Positions 10,980-22,076 of a stretch of DNA of 62,000 nucleotides are shown one piece after another; the stretch's first letter is position 1; every line of letters starts with the position of its first letter. The notes beneath the pieces were generated by a model, which was given only the letters and a program-made list of their open reading frames with translations, did not search any database and was not told the origin of the DNA. Source of the stretch: Gnetum montanum (Eukaryota > Streptophyta > Gnetopsida > Gnetales > Gnetaceae); contig MNCI01009604.1 in the NCBI GenBank assembly GCA_015680685.1, positions 211,939 through 273,938 on the forward strand. The letters are read 5' to 3'. Both the position numbers and the translations under genes were made by a program.

Positions 10980-11831
10980 CATTAAAAATGCATCCTCTTT
11001 TTTTTGGATCATATTTCCTCCTCCATATGTATTCGAGAATATATGAATCATGTAGCTCCCACTTTGAAACATTTTATGGAATGATAGCTTTTATTGCTTA
11101 CCATGTGCTTTTAATAGTATTTGTATGAACACATATGACTAAGTCTTTAAAATGTAGTGAGTGATTCACCATCCTATGATCAAACTAAAGTTGATGAAGC
11201 CATTCTGAATCATAAGCCTTTCATAAATGATAGAGCTAGGCTTAATCCACTAATAAATACTATTTATCAATGTTTCTTTAGACCTATTATAAACAACAAT
11301 AAGAAACATATTAATTTCTCCAAAATACCCAACAATCTTCTACAAGTCTACCTCTATTATATTTTCTTTTTTCAAATTTGGACTCATCTATCTTTACTAT
11401 TTTTCTTGGACCTCCAATTTGTTGTGGATTTTTTAATAAAGCATCTACACATACATTTCTACAAAAATTAAACCAATCCACAACCATGTGTTTTGAAACT
11501 TGGTTTTGAACTTCTATATACTAATTGGAGCATTTCTAACTCCAATCATACATATCATAAGTATTTTCTTTAATTCTAATTTTAATGTTATGAACTAATT
11601 CCCAAAATGCATGTTTTCTTTTTTGTTACATCGAAGACATATAAATCTATGTCCTTCTTTCTTTGAAAAATATATTTGTTTTTTCAATACTATGTTACAA
11701 TTTGAACATACTTTTTCTCTATATAAAAGGCCTAACTCTTGATAGAAATTAATACAATATTTTAATTTTTGAATTCTTTAATATAGTTTTTCCTTGGTCA
11801 TAGATGAAAGATCTTGAAATGTAAATATCAT
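10980..11831 (-). pseudogene. IS1595/ISXO2-like (Merlin-superfamily) DDE transposase, decayed
   Basis: Reading starts at an ATG at 11831. The N-terminal part has a zinc ribbon (CSNC ... CLRC, 11680-11625) followed by FITLKLELKKIL. After a frameshift near 11490 come VDWFNFCRNVC, the catalytic block IGGPRKIVKIDESKFEKRKY and GRLVEDCWVFGE, then NRSKETLI and IKPSSIIY. After another frameshift near 11220 come KAYDSEWLH, MVNHSLHFKDL, VHTNTIKSTW, and EYIWRRKYDP near 11005. This order matches the DDE_Tnp_IS1595 domain of Merlin/IS1016-type transposases. The first Asp survives (IDESKF); the second (in SDxW) is lost at the frameshift; the conserved Glu of HTNTIES is Lys. Terminal inverted repeats and an 8-bp target duplication were not found by eye. 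Confidence 0.75.
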
Positions 11832-13507
11832 TTTCAATAACTAATACATTATTCTATCTATTTAAAATTTCATAAAATAATTAATAAATCATACAACTAG
11901 ATAAAACTCAATAACAAATACCATCTCAAATTGAAAATATTGGCAAAACACATGTAACCAAATTACACTTATTGGTATACAAAATCACAAAAAACCATTA
12001 ATGTCTTATGAAAAATCATGAAAAAGAATCATGCTATTATGGTCCTAAATAATACTTAGAATTAACTATATTAGTACATTCAACATATGCTTATTAGTTT
12101 ATGGAATTAATGTTTAATTCAAATTATAATTAATCCAAAATAAGTGGTGGTGTGTGGTTACTAAAACCCAAAATAAGTTTTTTTAATAATATTTATTTCC
12201 AAGATATATATAGTTAAATTTAAATTTTATAATTACCAAATTAAGAGTATTGCCACTAAGCTAACACCTCATTGATTCATCATAGGATAAGGATTTATTA
12301 GCTCAATAGGAATAATAAAGCTTAGAAATACTTACTTTTCTTTCTCACTAAACTATTTGTATTTTGACTTAGGTATATTAGGTAAATATTTTTAATACTT
12401 CAATTATCAAAAAAGAAAACCACCCATTCACAATAAAGAAAAACATGACCTTGTGAATGAATTTTATTGTAACATTTTAAGGTTTGCAATAATTTTGGTA
12501 ATGGAGTAAATTTTATTATCTCCTTTTAATATTTGCAAAAAATTTATTGAATTCCTTTTATTAAGAAAAAAATTATGAGTGTGCATATATAAAAATTTAT
12601 TAAATTTATCCACTAGGATCATGAAGTTAATATTAATAACAAAAACTAAGTTTAGTATCAAAATTAATAACATAAATAAAGTCCATTAATTGGTATTTTT
12701 ACTATCAAATGAATAAAATCATTATAATGAAATGTTTTAAAACACTAAACTAATCATTATTTATTTCATCACCAATGCAAATTATCAATATGAATGAAAC
12801 AAAAATTTTAAATTGTTTGATGTTTTAGCTCTAATATCGGTTATAAATGTTGTGAAAACAATGCATAGAAATCATATATACATGAATGCAAATTTGAGCA
12901 ACAAATACAAGATTAAAAAAAAAAGTTACCTCCCTCCAACATGTCATGAAACCTTAGAAATTTAACTAATTATGCAAAATAAATGCAATAATATTAAATT
13001 AATTTTAAATCTTACCCTACAATTTTTAAGAAAAAATGCAATTTTTATTTTAGAAAATAAAATTTGGGGAACATTGCACAATACAGAAGTTCAATACTAT
13101 AATTTACCTATAGATTTTTAGTCTTAGCCTACTTGCACAAATTATAAAAAAAACATATGCACATATGTATGGAAATTTATTAATAGAAACAATGCAAATT
13201 ACTTATAGAAATAGTGATGAATCAAAATAGAAAAGAAATTGATCAAAATATGCAACAAAATTTGAAGTAATATATCATAACAATGTAAAAAATCTCATTC
13301 TTTAGCATGCTTAAATAAAGAAGAAGATCTCATTATCTCTCACAAAAATTATTGAATGTCAATGCGTACATAAAGATCAAATTTGGAAAGAAGAAGAACG
13401 TTAATATAGTAGGTAGTTCAAAGAAAGAGAGTTACACTCTATGTGAAGCAATTCCATTTTGGAAAGGTAGATGATAGGAACAAAAGAAAAATTTTCCGAT
13501 ATGAAGG
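11832..13507. other. AT-rich sequence without recognisable gene
   Basis: Very AT-rich, with scattered short ORFs (for example 12464-12673 minus) that look like chance frames. Part may be the 5' side of the Merlin-type element. No repeat structure was evident. Confidence 0.45.
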
Positions 13508-14380
13508 TGATGAGTGGCAGGGTATCCAAACACTCCACCATACAAGTCATGAGTGCATGCATGCAACTAAATTGTAATATGTGGATGAAAAATGTAAGTA
13601 TGCTAAGAATTGATAGTATGTTCATGATTGTTGTCTTCCCACTTTGAGTTAGGAAAGTGCAAGTGTATGGTTTAACTCTTAGTGAGGCATATGATTTGTT
13701 GTTGTTGGCTCAATTTACTCCTAATTACTTTCATAGTAAAAGTAAAGATAACTCTAAGTCTATGTAATAAAAAAAATGTAAATCTACTTTATAATATGAT
13801 GATAAGCATCTATTCCTAGTTTGCTGCACATGTTTTAGGCTCATGTAATTGTTACTAGGATTACCAAGTGAGTACACTATTGAGCAAATCAAGTGAACCC
13901 ACTACTGGGTCACCAAATGATTACACCTATATGCTCAAAACTAGTTTTACTCATTCAACCTTACTAATGAACATGAAAAGTAAAGCGCTTTGGAAATGTA
14001 AAGAACTAAGCTAAAGTAAATGTGAAAATTAAACTAAGTAAGAAATTAGCTAAGTAAAATAAAAGAACTAAGTAGATGCTATAATGATGGAAAATAATCT
14101 CAATTTTTATTTCTACTCATGAATCATGCCTATGTACAATCCACTCGAATAAAGATGTTGTACAATTGCTTAACCCTACACTGTCAACATTCACTCTATC
14201 CCTAAGTGTAAGCTAAGAAAACAATCTACAAGAGTTTCACTAAGGGGTGGAATAAAATTGTTGTCATTGACGTGATCAAGTATTGGTATTTATAGGACCA
14301 CACTATTCTCGATACATGATGTACATAATGCTACAATATCATAACTACAATATTGTGGTTAGCAAAAATTGGTTTTATCA
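13508..14380 (-). repeat. Element C 3' LTR
   Basis: Minus strand starts TGATAAAACC and ends CTCATCA. It aligns with the A and B LTRs, including the ACTACTGGGTCACCAAATG block near 13900 and the ACTCGAATAAAG block near 14130 (plus-strand wording). A minus-strand TATA box lies at 14287-14294. The sequence after its 3' end (below 13508) is not PBS, as expected for a 3' LTR. Confidence 0.75.
14287..14294 (-). promoter_or_regulatory. TATA box in element C 3' LTR
   Basis: TATAAATA on the minus strand, matching the TATA position in the LTRs of A and B. Confidence 0.5.
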
Positions 14381-14392
14381 TACCCCCACAGC
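14381..14392 (-). other. Element C polypurine tract
   Basis: Minus-strand GCTGTGGGGGTA directly precedes the LTR start TGATAAAACC. The aligned position in element A (28369-28380) reads GTCGTAGAA-like and has lost its G run. Confidence 0.55.
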
Positions 14393-14589
14393 TAACTAGA
14401 AACTCATCCATGAGTTAAAAAAAAAGGAGGATAGAGTCTTTTAAAAGATTCAGAGGTATACTCAACTTGATATAACTACCTATATATATGAATCTAAATG
14501 CCACATTGTAGTTCAAGTGGTTTTTTTACAAAATTATCATGTATGGCATGATAGACACATTTGACAATAAAACAAAACAAAACAAAATA

Positions 14590-15535
14590 GCTTGATGTAG
14601 CCTTTATGTTCTAGGCAATGGAGGCTCTTCCATTGGTTTCTTTTCCTTATCATTAGATTTCTAAAATTATTTTAGAGGCACCTAAAGTTTCTCTTCTTCT
14701 ATCTTGGGATCGTGCATCATCCATGAAAATTCTACAATGTTTGATGACATTGGTACATACCATGAGCATGGGAGTTGTGGGAATATATTGTTAGCCTTAA
14801 CATACTAAGCTGCAAACTACATTCTCTCTTCCTTGAACACCTTGGCCACCTTTCTTAGTTCTTGATAGTTAATCATTCGACGTGCTAGGTTTTCTACTAT
14901 ATCCTTTTGCCCTTGGTAGTTGGCATTGACTATTTCAAGCTTACAGTTTGCAACATGTAGTTTCTACTATGCATCCTTTCAATTTGCAAACTCTTTTTCA
15001 TACATTGCATAAATTGTTGCTACCTATTGCTCAAGCTCATTTCTTGGCCTTCCTACTATTAACATGGCCAAATTAACATACCGTAGGTTTGCCAATCTCA
15101 TGTATTCTATAAGATCTTCTATTTGCAAGTCCTAATTTTTCACTTTAGCTTGGTGGACATGGGCAAGGCTATTTAGACTTGGTTGCTAGTTTGGTGTTTG
15201 TGCTATAATGGAGCTAATCTTAGCTTTAGTCATCTAGATCTCTTTCTTATTAATCTACCTATACATATCCATATGATTCCTAAAGTGTTCTTTGAGCTTT
15301 TCATGCTTTTTGGCCTTATTTTGCCATGGGCTTATTTCAATCATTGACTTTTAGGGAATTTCATGGACTTCGTCCATTAATAATATTTTGTTTTATTAGG
15401 CTAGTTTATTCATATCCTAGTTGACTCTGATAAATTGTTTCCATAGTTGATGAATGCTTTCTTTGAGAATATTCTTTTGATTCTTGATATCTATCAACCT
15501 TGTATTATCAATAATAATTTGGTTCATTCTTACTA
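14590..15535 (-). pseudogene. Element C ORF2, C-terminal part (post-pol coiled-coil protein)
   Basis: The minus-strand translation aligns with the last third of element A ORF2: NILKESIHQLWKQFIRVN against NILEKSIH-LREQLMRVN, then matching blocks down to the C-terminal PMEEPPLPRT against ME-PLSLGNT near 14610. In-frame stops are mainly TAG where A or the alignment suggests Gln. It is Lys/Glu/Gln-rich with heptad-like spacing, suggesting coiled coil. The N-terminal part lies at 29286-30885. About 250 bp expected between the halves is absent. Confidence 0.72.
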
Positions 15536-16258
15536 AAACTCGTTCAATTTTTTTAGTGATTTTAGTTCTAAGTAGTTAGTAGTGTGTGCTTGTAGTGTGG
15601 TGTTAAATGATTGTACGAAGTCTTTATTCGAGCATCTTATACTTGGATACAAGCGTGAATGACAATAAAGATCGAGATTACTTTACACCATTGCAACATT
15701 CACTTAGTTTCTTTATTGTTTACTTAGAATAATGTTTACTATTTTCCCATAGACTACTATTTACTATTTTCTTAGTTACTATTAACTTTCCCATAAACTT
15801 TACTATTACTGTTGTTAAGTGGAATGGATACAACTGATTTCAAGTGTAAAGTGTGATCATTTGGTAGCCCAGTAGTATTATCACTTGGTAGCAAAGTACT
15901 TGGTAATGCTACTAATGGTTACATAAGTCCAAGATGTATTTAGAGAATCAAGAATGGTTATCCATTGCCTAGGATAGACTAGAATTATTTACTATTTTTC
16001 TTAGGCTTAGAAACTCTTTCTATCTTACCATGTTTACTAGGAGTAGCCAAATGACCTATCAACATCAATATATCATATACCTCACAATGAGTTAAACCAT
16101 ACTCATAGATTTTACTAACTCACATGGGAAGATGATGATCATGAACTTAAACTAATTACTAGCATATTCACATTGCCTCGTCCATGGATTATGATCTAGT
16201 TACACATGAATACCTATGATTTTTATGATTGGATGTTGGATTACTCCACCACTCATCA
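15536..16258 (+). repeat. Element A 5' LTR (5'-truncated)
   Basis: About 720 bp aligning base for base over long stretches with 28555-29285, from TTTTAGTGATTTTAGTTCTA to the terminal TTGGATTACTCCACCACTC. The first ~170 bp, which hold the TATA box in the 3' copy, are missing at the junction with element C. Confidence 0.85.
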
Positions 16259-16259
16259 T

Positions 16260-16277
16260 TCGTGCCATTGTCAAGGA
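16260..16277 (+). other. Element A primer binding site (tRNA-Asp type)
   Basis: TCGTGCCATTGTCAAGGA matches TGGCGCCGTTGCCGGGGA at 12 of 18 positions; five of the six differences are transitions. It begins two bases after the LTR end, as in element B. Confidence 0.72.
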
Positions 16278-16391
16278 CTTGTCAATGTATGCTAAGTAAT
16301 TAATTATACAAGGTTCATTGTACTTGAAACATGAAGTAAAAATTCATAACTCTAACTAAGCACACTCAGAATAAATATCTTAAACTATAAC

Positions 16392-18950
16392 ATGGCTTCA
16401 AACAAGAATACCACATCACCTACCAAGGAACTACAGAAAAGTAATGATAGAATGGATGAAGAAGAAGACTAGAGTATGCCGATGCAAACAAGAATTTCAT
16501 ATGCTCATCATGATCCTTAGTATCCCAATTTCATATTCATCTTCCATTAGGATAGGCAACTCAGGTGGAGAGATCTTCAAGGAAATGTTGTTCTACCACC
16601 AAAGCGTTCAACACCCATTATGCTCCAAACTACTCTTGAGGGGATGAAACTAAGTGAATTACTTGGAGGGTACCATGAAATCAAATACATGATCCAACTA
16701 TATGAACCCATTGAGGACCATTTGAAAGACCATGTCATGGGAACAAGACATGAATAAGACAAAGGAAAGACAATCAACTCTACTGTTATCTTAGAGGAGC
16801 TTGATGGAGATGTGTTCATTGCTGAAAAACTCCACCACAATTATGAATTCTAGTCTTAAACACAAATAATTTAATTATATGAACCTATTAAGAATCACTC
16901 ATACTTTGAATTAGCAAAGATACTTAGATGGGAGGCAAAAGAATCAAGGCACAAGCAAGACTCAAGGCCAAGAGCTCCTGCTAGATCTCATAGAGAAGAA
17001 CATTAGAGTTATCATACGAGGACAAGTTAGCACCATTATCCTACTACCTCATCTACATCCTCATGATCATCAGAAGAATCCATGACAAGGAAGAGAGGAG
17101 AACTCATGACCATCATGATCATCATGGTCATCACTTAAGACATTTTGATTTGGAAGATGAAGAATATGAGTAGTGCATACGTAGGGATTGCAAAAATCAT
17201 GAAAGGGATGAACACAGAAGGGGGCACTAGTACAATTGAGTGCATGAACCTGATCAAGATGATGAACCCTTGATGATAACTTGCAACATAATTAACATAC
17301 AAGAAACTATACACATTCCAACCAGGCACATGAGAGATAGTTGTATCAAATAGCTTGATATGAAGAACATGTCAAGATTTGAAAGTGGTTATAATGCTGA
17401 TTTACAACACCATCTCCAAGATTTCCATGATGCCCACACCCTTTAGAACATTGAAAGTGATTGGAAGAAGTTAAAGTTGTTTCCAAGAACACTTGTGAAG
17501 GAGGCAAAGAGCTAGTATTGATCACTCGAATTTGAATCAATTAGGTGGAGTACCATGCTAGAGATATTTAATAATAAGTACCAAACCTACTCACATGTGT
17601 CTAACTTAAAAAAAATCCAAGGATGGAAGCAAGGGGTTCATGAAATCCTTGATACACCAATGGATAGATATTATTCATTACTACATAGATGCCCATGCCA
17701 TATATTCTCATAGAAGAAATAACTAAGGCACATTGTAGATGGGTTGTGAAAAAAAACTAGGGAGACACTTGGGATTTATGCCCAAGGAAGATTATTTGAA
17801 ATGACTATCCATCACATACAGAGATTAATTGATCAAGTGGTGAAGGAAGAAGATGAATTAAGAAAGAGAGAATTAGTTGAGGAGTATAACTGAGATCCAT
17901 TAGTCAGAAAGAGAGATGCAAGGTTTTGTGATACTCGAGAAGAGGAAACTTTGGAACAAGCAATCCAAAAGAAGACTCTACCAATTTAGAAAATTGTAAA
18001 TAATATTGCAACAAAGGTAGAGAAAGTGTGGAACTTAGTAGACAAAAAATTTGCAACTACATTTATGATTATGAAGGAAAGAACAAAGCAAGTCTTTGGA
18101 AGAGAAAAAGATAAGAAAATAAAGAAAGAGCTTAGACAAAGGGGCAAAGTGGCTACAATGGATAAGTGTTCAAATACTAACTCCATTGATGAGGAAGGAT
18201 GTGCCATATGTTAGTACAAACATTCTAAGGGATCTTTCCTAGTAATAGCACATTTATAGGAAATGAGAACATATGCACACAATCCTAGATTTGTCAAAAA
18301 AAATGTCCAAAATGTTACCTTATTCCTAAGATATCTACAAGTAAAAATTCCAACTAACGTACTCTCCTAGTGGAGCTCTACCATAACCACAAGAGAAATA
18401 TTATTAACAATGACAATAGCCCCAATCGTGGGCCATGACACTAGCTCACCAACAGTATCCATATCGGTAGCCTAATCCTTATGGATACTACATCCAATGT
18501 CCAATCACACTAACAAATGAAATCTTTCAAAGTGCATAGTACTATCCTCCTAAGTACCATATACTAATGCCACCAAGGATAGATTTGAATCCAAACATGC
18601 ATCCACAAGTAGCTAATTCAATGAATCCAACTCATATTTTACCACGAGGTCCACCACCCACTATGCAAGGTGAATTGACATCACAACCATAGTAGAGAAG
18701 AACTGCAAGGGCTGTAAATATACAAATGGATGATCTTACCAAAAATACTAAGGACCACATGAAGAAATGTCCTTTCTTTAGGACAAGTCTAGAAAGGCTT
18801 GGTAGAATTAGGACTCCATCGAGACCAACTTTTCCTATAACAAATTATCTTATAAAAAAAGCTTCCATCATCATCAAACACAAACATGCACACTATCATG
18901 CTTATAGAAATAGTTACAAACTAGATAAAGGTATGGCGACTCCCTAAGAA
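16392..18950 (+). pseudogene. Element A gag (decayed)
   Basis: Begins with an ATG at 16392 (MASNKNTTSPTKEL). The segment PNFIFIFH-DRQL aligns with PNFTFILH-DEQP of element B gag. The gag core LKLFPRTLVKEAKS, SLEFESI and EIFNNKYQTYSHV lies at about 17475-17600. The later block KKTLPI-KIVNNIATKVEKVW (17970-18035) aligns with element B near 7830. A longer open piece (18026-18214) is very Lys/Glu-rich. Many in-frame TAG and TAA codons and several frameshifts are present. Confidence 0.72.
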
Positions 18951-18989
18951 AAGAATTAATTTAGGAGTTTCTTTTATTTATCTACGAGT

Positions 18990-19666
18990 AGCTAGAAAAT
19001 TGCCATGCAAAGCTCTATTACACTCAGGTTCCAAGGTGAATTTGATCTCTTACAAAACATATCAAGCATGGAACCTACCATCCTTGAAGGATTGCAATAC
19101 AAGATTAGAGCTTGTAGATTAGTTTGTGATCATTCTTTTGGGGCAAATTGATGATGTAGTAACCATTGTTAATGGATATTCTTATCCAGCAAACTTTCTT
19201 GTTATTGATGTAAAAAACGATGATAAGAAATTTTCAATTATCATGGGGAAAGCATGGCTTAGCACAATGGATGCTAAGTTAAATATTAGAGATTTATCTA
19301 TTGAAATCTCTAAGAAAGACATGCATGGAGCCATACATACACAACGGATTCCATGCATTACTGCTGAAAGCAAAGGGTGCAATGGTGAACCAATCATTCA
19401 GAATGTCAACATAGTTACCATACTAGTCCACTACAACAATGAAAAGAAAATGTATGCAAAAGAAAGATCAGGGGCCACCAAACCAAAATACATCCAATGG
19501 CCAATAACTGAGAACCTTAAACTATCTAGAATATGCATGGAACAATTTGATTTACTTATTGATTCCCATTCTAAGAAGATGAACCCAACTAAGGATCCAA
19601 AAATGAAATTAATAAATCATGATCATACACCAATAGGAAAAGAAAACAAGGACTTAGATTATTAAG
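18990..19666 (+). pseudogene. Element A protease (decayed) with open C-terminal half
   Basis: The catalytic loop reads LHSGSKVNLISYKTYQAWN (about 19013-19070), so the active-site Asp of DSG is His. After a TAG, an open frame of 179 codons (19126-19665) contains IIMGKAWLSTMDAKLNIRDL and SIEISKKD, matching the second half of the element B protease. The frame ends 36 bp before the insertion point of element D. Confidence 0.75.
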
Positions 19667-19696
19667 ATTCCATTACCATTAAGATTACTTGAGATG

Positions 19697-19701
19697 ATAA
19701 C
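19697..19701. other. Target site duplication of element D, left copy
   Basis: ATAAC immediately left of the LTR start. The same five bases follow the right LTR at 23091-23095. Confidence 0.85.
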
Positions 19702-20485
19702 TGGTGTAGGGACACCTCTTCTAATTCCCTTACTCTATTCTACATACCATGTGTCCTTTTGTGATGATTTTGTTAAGGATGATTTGTGGATGTTTTGGAA
19801 TGTTTGAATGTTTTTTGGATTATTTTGATGAGTTTAGGAGGTTCTAGGATCTATGGGGAATATTTGGAAGGCATCTAGAGGCTCTCTGCATCATAAGAAG
19901 AATTTTTATTTTTGGTACCTTCAAGATAGACGTTTTTGCAAAAAGAAAGACATCTTTCCTAAAGTGAAAAAGTCTCTAGTCCATAGAAGATGTCTTCCCA
20001 AAATAGTAGATGTCTCTCTTGAGGACAGGGCTTTCATAGAAGACATCTACATGAAGCCAAAGGTGACCTAGATGCATGGGAAAACTTCCAAAAATGTCCA
20101 TTCCAATTCAGAAAATAACCAAAGAAAGATGGAAGTAGCCAAAGCAAGATGAAAACAGTCAAGAATAAGGTGAGAAGACTTTTGAAACATCTAAAGAACT
20201 TCAAGTTGACTTGAGAAAAGGATTCTAGGATTTATACCTTTTGATTGCTTATAAAAATTGATGTATTTCACCATTGTAAGTGCCAAAGTGCAAATGCTGA
20301 AGGCCAAACATACTAATAGAGGGAAAGATAGAGAGCTCTTGAGGGAAGAGAGCTTATTCAAGGAAGTTGAGGGAAGAGAGAGATTTATATATTTCATTGT
20401 GTTGTTCTTACTTTCTAAGCTAAATCTACTTTGATGTTATGAATTGGATCTTATTAGGGTCTATTGACATGTAACCCCTACACAA
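19702..20485 (+). repeat. Element D 5' LTR
   Basis: 784 bp, starting TGGTGTAGGGACACC and ending CCCCTACACAA. Aligns with 22077-23090 but lacks about 200 bp present there (roughly 22790-22985), so it has suffered an internal deletion after insertion or was copied from a shorter form. TATA box TATAAAAA at 20250-20257. Confidence 0.88.
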
Positions 20486-20488
20486 GGT

Positions 20489-20506
20489 TGGTATTAGAGC
20501 TAAGGT
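20489..20506 (+). other. Element D primer binding site (initiator Met tRNA type)
   Basis: TGGTATTAGAGCTAAGG matches the plant TGGTATCAGAGC-type PBS with C-to-T changes, three bases after the 5' LTR. Confidence 0.8.
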
Positions 20507-20618
20507 TTGGAGGTTTCCACACTTCTATGTTGAAGCTTGATGTTTTCTTTGAATGAAAGGAACATTGTTGTGGATATTTTTATATTTTCTTTTGGATATA
20601 ATTCTTGTTGCTTTAGGT

Positions 20619-21792
20619 ATGGCTCCAAAGAAGAAGACATATCAAGAGCTTAGATAAGAGCTTCAAGAGTTTAAGGACTTCTTTAAAGCTTTTGTGATTG
20701 AAATGCAAGAAGTAATTTCCAAAGTAAAGGTCCACAAGCACCAAGATTTTTTAGAAACTTCAGAAAGGGATATGGAGAAATTCAAGACTAACATGGGAAA
20801 TATTTTGAGGAGAATTGATAGAATATCTTCTAGCCATAAAGAAGGAAAGGAAGGTGAAGGATCTGATGAAGTAGAGATTAATGAGAAAAGGAGTTCTCAA
20901 GTATCTCTTATTGAGCTAAGAAGTGCTTAATACTCAAGGATTTCAAGGGAGGGAACCAAGAGCTTCATAAAAAGGGCCAAGAGATCTTCAAAATCCAAGA
21001 TGGTGCATGTTGTTGATCAAAGAAAGCTCCTATCTCATGAGTCATGGGAGGTGAAGGATCAAAGCCAAGAGAGTGGCAAAGATTAAGGGACTTCTTCAAG
21101 GAGGATCAAGGACAATACTAGAAGGTATGATACTCATTCTTTTTGAAATTCTTCTACACATTGTGGTAAGGGAAAGAAGATTCTAAGTCAAGTTGAGACT
21201 ATCTCATGGAAGTGAGGTGAGTCTTTTGGCCAAGGTATGTGGAAGAATGATTACTTTGATGACATTTTTGATGAATATGATGTTAAGGCCATGGGGGAGA
21301 GTTTACCTTTTGAGTTGGTACCTCCAAAGTGGGATGAAGAGCTTGTTGTTGATTCCTTTGAAGAGGAGAAGCCATCAAAATTGGAAACTCCTATTGGGAA
21401 TCTTGAGCCTTCAAGCCTTGATGAGATTGGGCAACCACATATTGAAGATCAAGTTGAACCAAACATGGATGAGAGAAGCCATGAAGAGGTAAGTAAGGAT
21501 GAGCTTTACCTTGTTGATGGTAGTAATCTCTCTCATGTTGAAGCTCGTGTGATGGATGCTAGTTTTTCACTTCATCTTGTTAGTGGTCTTTTTAATGGTA
21601 ATGATGAGCGTCATGATCATTGTGATGGGATTGANGTGGATTTGATTATCTCAGCTATAAAATGAAAGTGTAGCATGAAGACAATATACATGATGCTAAT
21701 GAAAGGAAGCTAGGTGGTAGTCTTTCAAACACCAAGAAGAAGAAGGTGAAGAAGAGGAAAAAGAACCAAAGAAAGGATGTTGGATTAGCTTA
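20619..21792 (+). pseudogene. Element D gag-like ORF
   Basis: From ATG at 20619 (MAPKKKTYQELR) one frame runs to 21665 with only five internal stops (three TAA, two TGA) and no frameshift. A frameshift near 21665 then leads to a Lys-rich tail (KKKKVKKRKK) ending at 21792. The N-terminal third is charged and helical, the middle is basic, and the acidic segment WKNDYFDDIFDEYD is followed by SLPFELVPPKWDEELVVD. I recognise no zinc knuckle or protease motif. Position after the PBS and overall charge pattern suggest a gag-derived structural protein. One ambiguous base at 21635 falls inside. Confidence 0.6.
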
Positions 21793-22062
21793 ATCCTTTT
21801 TATTTTTCTTATTCTTTATTTTTTTCAAGTTTGAGTTATCATGGAGATGCAAGGAAAGCATTCCAAGAAGATGATCAAATGAAGGAAGCATGACAGGGCA
21901 TGAGGACAAGCCCCCATGAGCAAGGAAAGCTCAAAATCAAGATCTTGAATGATATTTATTCTCATGTTTGTAATGCATTGAGCCATGATTATTGTGATGG
22001 CCTTGAGTTATGGGGTTATGAAACATTCGAGCTTGTGAAAGGTCATGAAGTAGGACATTTTT

Positions 22063-22076
22063 AAGGGTGGGAGAGC
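22063..22076 (+). other. Element D polypurine tract
   Basis: AAGGGTGGGAGAGC directly before the 3' LTR. Confidence 0.65.

Larger units (their letters stand above)
13508..15535 (-). mobile_element. Element C, left arm (3' end of a minus-strand Athila-like element)
   Basis: The minus-strand order is ORF2 C-terminal part (15535-14590), polypurine tract (14392-14381) and 3' LTR (14380-13508). The arm ends abruptly at 15535 against the shortened 5' LTR of element A. The missing upstream part of ORF2 is found on the far side of A at 29286-30885, so A inserted into C and the arms belong together. Confidence 0.78.

Noticed and set aside
11157-11471. 104-codon plus-strand ORF
   Set aside because: It is the antisense of the Merlin-type transposase, whose motifs read on the minus strand.
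21193-21492. 99-codon ORF in element D
   Set aside because: Shadow of the D gag-like frame, which has the more protein-like acidic sequence and runs on from the start codon at 20619.
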